From assembly GCA_017516885.1 (NCBI GenBank), contig JAFXAR010000016.1, forward strand, positions 22,004 to 86,003: a stretch of 64,000 bases of DNA, given 5' to 3'. Source of the stretch: Bacteroidaceae bacterium (GTDB lineage: Bacteria > Bacteroidota > Bacteroidia > Bacteroidales > Bacteroidaceae). Position 1 is the stretch's first letter. Every line of letters begins with the position of its first letter. Shown here one piece after another: positions 61,605 through 64,000 of this stretch. A model generated the notes under the pieces. It had not been told where the DNA came from. It did not search any database and saw nothing but the letters and a program-made list of their open reading frames with translations. Made by a program: the position numbers and the translations under genes.

Positions 61605-61612
61605 CAAACTTA
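61605..61612 (-). promoter_or_regulatory. -7 box upstream of parC
   Basis: The minus strand reads TAAGTTTG, a full match to TAnnTTTG; the -33 box is not obvious. The 61531-61839 interval contains only divergent promoter elements and no gene that I can support. Confidence 0.5.
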
Positions 61613-61792
61613 CAAAAAAAGAGCGAAAAATTGAGAAACTGCCAAAACTTTGTTGAAAATAATTTCCGATACATTGATTCCCGATGCATGACTTCCCTGT
61701 ATGATTTTGCCTAATCATAGGTTAGGAGGCCACAGAACGCTTGTTTAACTTTATTTAACAATTGATAAAATGCTTAACCGCTTTATTATTAC

Positions 61793-61817
61793 TAATTTTG
61801 AGAATTATTTAATTTTG
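61793..61817 (+). promoter_or_regulatory. Two overlapping -7 boxes before the LPP20-like gene
   Basis: TAATTTTG occurs at 61793-61800 and again at 61810-61817, both full matches to TAnnTTTG. The nearer one leaves a 22-nt leader. No TTTG at -33 is clear for either. Confidence 0.45.
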
Positions 61818-61839
61818 CATAAGGAGTATAAAAATATTT

Positions 61840-63723
61840 ATGAAGAACACTATTTACTTGTTATTGCTCTTGTTTTTTGCGAGTGCGGCCGTGTATGCGC
61901 AGAATTGGGATGACATACAGCAGTCGGGCAAATATTATTACAGCGTAGGTTATGGTGAGACAAAGGACGATGCAGTGAATGACGCGCTTTCCCTTTTGTC
62001 GAAGTCAATATCTGTTCAAATACGCAGTTCGTCATCAAATATCGTCGAAGAGCTTAACCGCAACGGCGTTTTAGACTCAGAGCAGCGCATGAATTATTAT
62101 GTTGAGGCTACATCGCAGACAGCCTTGCGCGATGTTAAATTCTGGGAATACAGCAAACCTCCTAAGTGCGAGGTCCGTGCTTATATCTTGCGTTCGGCAG
62201 TCGATTCTATTTATGCCCAAAGGGTTGAAAGGGCAAAACAGCTTGTCAGGCAAGCCGAAGAGCGTCTTGAAAAAAGACAGCTTGACATAGCCTTAAGGTC
62301 CTATTACTGGGCCTATGCGCTAATACGTTCAGTCCAGGAACCTGAGAAAGTAAAGGATGATTCAGGCAATATTCTCATTGACAGGATTCCTATGCTGATT
62401 GAGGATGCTATGGATAATATTGAAGTCGCTTTTGACAAGCGCGAAGGCCAGAGCGTCGATTTGTACTTTACTTACAAGGGTGAACCCGTGAACTCTTTGA
62501 ATTTCACCTACAAGGACGGACGCAGCGAGAGTTATGGCTCAGTAAAGGATGGGTATGGCAATTTGCGCGTGCACTCATGGCACGCAGGTGACTTTTACCA
62601 TATAGATTTTGAATATGATGGCCTCAGCATGCTAAACAATGACGATGATTTGGGGCTCATAGTCAATTTTGTTCCCAAAAAGATTATACCAAAGTCTGCG
62701 CGGGCAGTAAAGGGCGATAAGGAAGGCAAGTCGTATGCCGAAAACAAGAAGGTGATTGAAAAGATTATGGCATCGAACGAGATAGCTCCTGATGCTTCGC
62801 AGCTTGTAACCGGCGCAGCGCAGAGCGAGAAAGTCATAGGCGATGTAATAAAGGCAATCTCTGCAGGAAACTATAAAAGTGTCGATAATGAGAATTACTT
62901 CACCCCTCAAGGCAGTGAGGTATACAACAAGCTTATAGCCTACGGTACAGGCAAAATTATAGGAACTCCCAAAATACATTATTTTAAGGGTGCAAATGGC
63001 GGCGTTGTTGCCCGCGGCCTGCGCATGAGCTTTTCGTTCAACGGCTATCGCAAGACCTCATTCGTGGAGGATGTTGTTTTCACAGTTAACGATGAAAACA
63101 GAATAGACAACATTTCATTCGGCCTTGGGGCTGAGGCAACAAACGATTTGCTTTGCAAGCGTGTTTCCGATTCCGATGCAGTGACACGCCAGGCGCGCGA
63201 GGTGATAGTGGAGTTCATGGAGAACTATCAAACCGCCTACTGCCTTAAGCGGTTGGATTATATTAAACAAATATTCTCCGACGATGCTGTGATAATCAGA
63301 GGCCAGGTGCTTGAAGCGCCCAAAAACAATAATGCTGACGGTATTAAATTCAGCGATGAGGGCCGCAAGATTATAAAGTATAACGAGGAGACCAAAGGTG
63401 AATACTTGGATTATCTTAGAGACTGTTTTAGCAGAAAGCAGTTCATAAATCTCAATTTTACCGATGCCGACGTACAGACACTTGACGAAGTGCAGGGCAG
63501 GCGTCTCTATGGTGTCCAGTTGAGACAGGAGTATTTTTCGTCAAACTATTCCGATAAGGGATACCTCTTTCTCATGATAGACTTTACCGACAAGGACGAG
63601 CCTCTGATAATGGTGCGCACATGGCAGCCAAATGAAGAGGACATAACCAAGATATATCATGGCGGCCGCTTCCTTAAAGGCAAGGATTATTATGAAGAAG
63701 ATGAAGACAAAAATAAAATGTAG
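61840..63723 (+). CDS. Secreted protein with LPP20-like N-terminal domain
   Basis: The 627-residue product has a type I signal peptide (NTIYLLLLLFFASAAVYAQ). Residues about 25-125 resemble the LPP20/FlgT-like domain (KYYYSVGYGETKDDAVNDAL, then SKSISVQIRSS). A coiled-coil-like helix follows (VERAKQLVRQAEERLEKRQL), then beta-rich domains. Residues about 460-620 resemble an NTF2-like or repeated beta fold (VEFMENYQTAYCLKRLDYIKQ in parts). The function is not known. It starts a plus-strand unit with the truncated gene at 63750. Confidence 0.75.
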   Translation: MKNTIYLLLLLFFASAAVYAQNWDDIQQSGKYYYSVGYGETKDDAVNDALSLLSKSISVQIRSSSSNIVEELNRNGVLDSEQRMNYYVEATSQTALRDVKFWEYSKPPKCEVRAYILRSAVDSIYAQRVERAKQLVRQAEERLEKRQLDIALRSYYWAYALIRSVQEPEKVKDDSGNILIDRIPMLIEDAMDNIEVAFDKREGQSVDLYFTYKGEPVNSLNFTYKDGRSESYGSVKDGYGNLRVHSWHAGDFYHIDFEYDGLSMLNNDDDLGLIVNFVPKKIIPKSARAVKGDKEGKSYAENKKVIEKIMASNEIAPDASQLVTGAAQSEKVIGDVIKAISAGNYKSVDNENYFTPQGSEVYNKLIAYGTGKIIGTPKIHYFKGANGGVVARGLRMSFSFNGYRKTSFVEDVVFTVNDENRIDNISFGLGAEATNDLLCKRVSDSDAVTRQAREVIVEFMENYQTAYCLKRLDYIKQIFSDDAVIIRGQVLEAPKNNNADGIKFSDEGRKIIKYNEETKGEYLDYLRDCFSRKQFINLNFTDADVQTLDEVQGRRLYGVQLRQEYFSSNYSDKGYLFLMIDFTDKDEPLIMVRTWQPNEEDITKIYHGGRFLKGKDYYEEDEDKNKM

Positions 63724-63749
63724 TATTAGCACAAAATCCCTGGTTGCAA

Positions 63750-64000
63750 ATGAAGCACATTAAATCACTATTCACATTATTGCTGTTCATATTGCCGGCG
63801 ATGCCGGCGTTTGCACAGCAAAAGTCCAAGTTCCATATAGCGAGTTTCAGGGAGAATCTTGAAGATTTAACCCCTAAGACACACGAGAAACTTGATGCCG
63901 ACGGTAATCCCTATGCAATAATAAAGGTAACGTCAACCAACCCCGATGACGACCTTTCGGCCTATCACTTCAGCTTTGAGCATATTCCCCATGTGGTGGA
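63750..64000 (+). CDS. Secreted protein, 3' end cut by window
   Basis: An ATG at 63750 begins a signal peptide (KHIKSLFTLLLFILPAMPAFAQ) and continues as QKSKFHIASFRENLEDLTPKTHEKLDADGNPYAIIKVTSTNPDDDL (in parts: FRENLEDLTPKTHEKL, YAIIKVTSTNPDDDL) with no stop to the window edge. The segment resembles the start of Bacteroidota PEGA-domain envelope proteins, recalled and not searched. It begins 26 nt after the LPP20-like gene. Confidence 0.75.
   Translation, partial: MKHIKSLFTLLLFILPAMPAFAQQKSKFHIASFRENLEDLTPKTHEKLDADGNPYAIIKVTSTNPDDDLSAYHFSFEHIPHVV

Overview
The window looks like a chromosome segment of a gut-type Bacteroidales bacterium (Bacteroidota). The evidence is two SusC/SusD pairs, many lipoproteins with a Bacteroidota-style lipobox (S-S-C or A-S-C), DUF4249 and S46 peptidase genes, type IX secretion components PorX and PorW, a cargo protein with a type A C-terminal sorting domain, and promoter boxes of the TTTG...TAnnTTTG type. 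There are no rRNA genes and no CRISPR array. The window cuts genes at both ends: etfB on the left and a secreted protein on the right.

Layout, left to right. 1-8980 (+): etfB-etfA-acyl-CoA dehydrogenase (electron transfer from acyl-CoA oxidation), then slyD, aroC, a DUF6057-like membrane protein and a TolB-like lipoprotein with one CxxCH motif; a strong hairpin terminator closes the run. 9100-24950 (+): two consecutive modules, each a fasciclin-domain lipoprotein followed by SusC and SusD, with intercistronic hairpins and a final terminator; no glycoside hydrolase or regulator is present. 24970-26100 (+): a sirtuin and a 53-residue rubredoxin. 26211-33833 (-): a gene run of a small Cys/His-containing membrane protein, porW, porX, tsaE, an unknown small protein and ygiQ. 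34226-38156 (+): two FKBP isomerases, an Lrp/AsnC regulator, two structured repeats, and a fused glutamine-amidotransferase/dipeptidase. 38267-39101 (-): a small secreted protein and tRNA-Pro(GGG). 39415-44142 (+): a 1575-residue CotH-type surface protein with discoidin-like, dockerin-like and cohesin-like parts and a T9SS sorting domain. 44247-49539 (-): S46 dipeptidyl-peptidase, PlsC acyltransferase, a stand-alone MetH activation domain and dihydroorotase.

49540-56777 looks accessory. It holds a small XRE-like regulator, a decayed IS4-type element, an orphan lipoprotein, a TonB-dependent receptor with a DUF4249 partner, and a three-copy tandem array of structured repeats, ending at tRNA-Leu(TAG). 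56923-61530 (-) carries an S41 peptidase lipoprotein, a probable DUF3316 outer-membrane protein and parC. 61840 to the end (+) has an LPP20-like secreted protein and the start of another secreted protein.

The most unusual signal is a family of about 86-110 nt nested-hairpin repeats. There are two copies at 36155-36369, read on the minus strand, and three at 56449-56726, with an exact 96-nt period. Single-stranded motifs (TTTTC or TTATC, and GACC) are conserved while the helices change on both sides so that most pairing is kept. This is covariation visible inside one window and suggests a structured RNA or a structure-dependent mobile DNA element. A second theme is type IX secretion: its regulator/motor genes porX and porW lie within 15 kb of a probable cargo protein.
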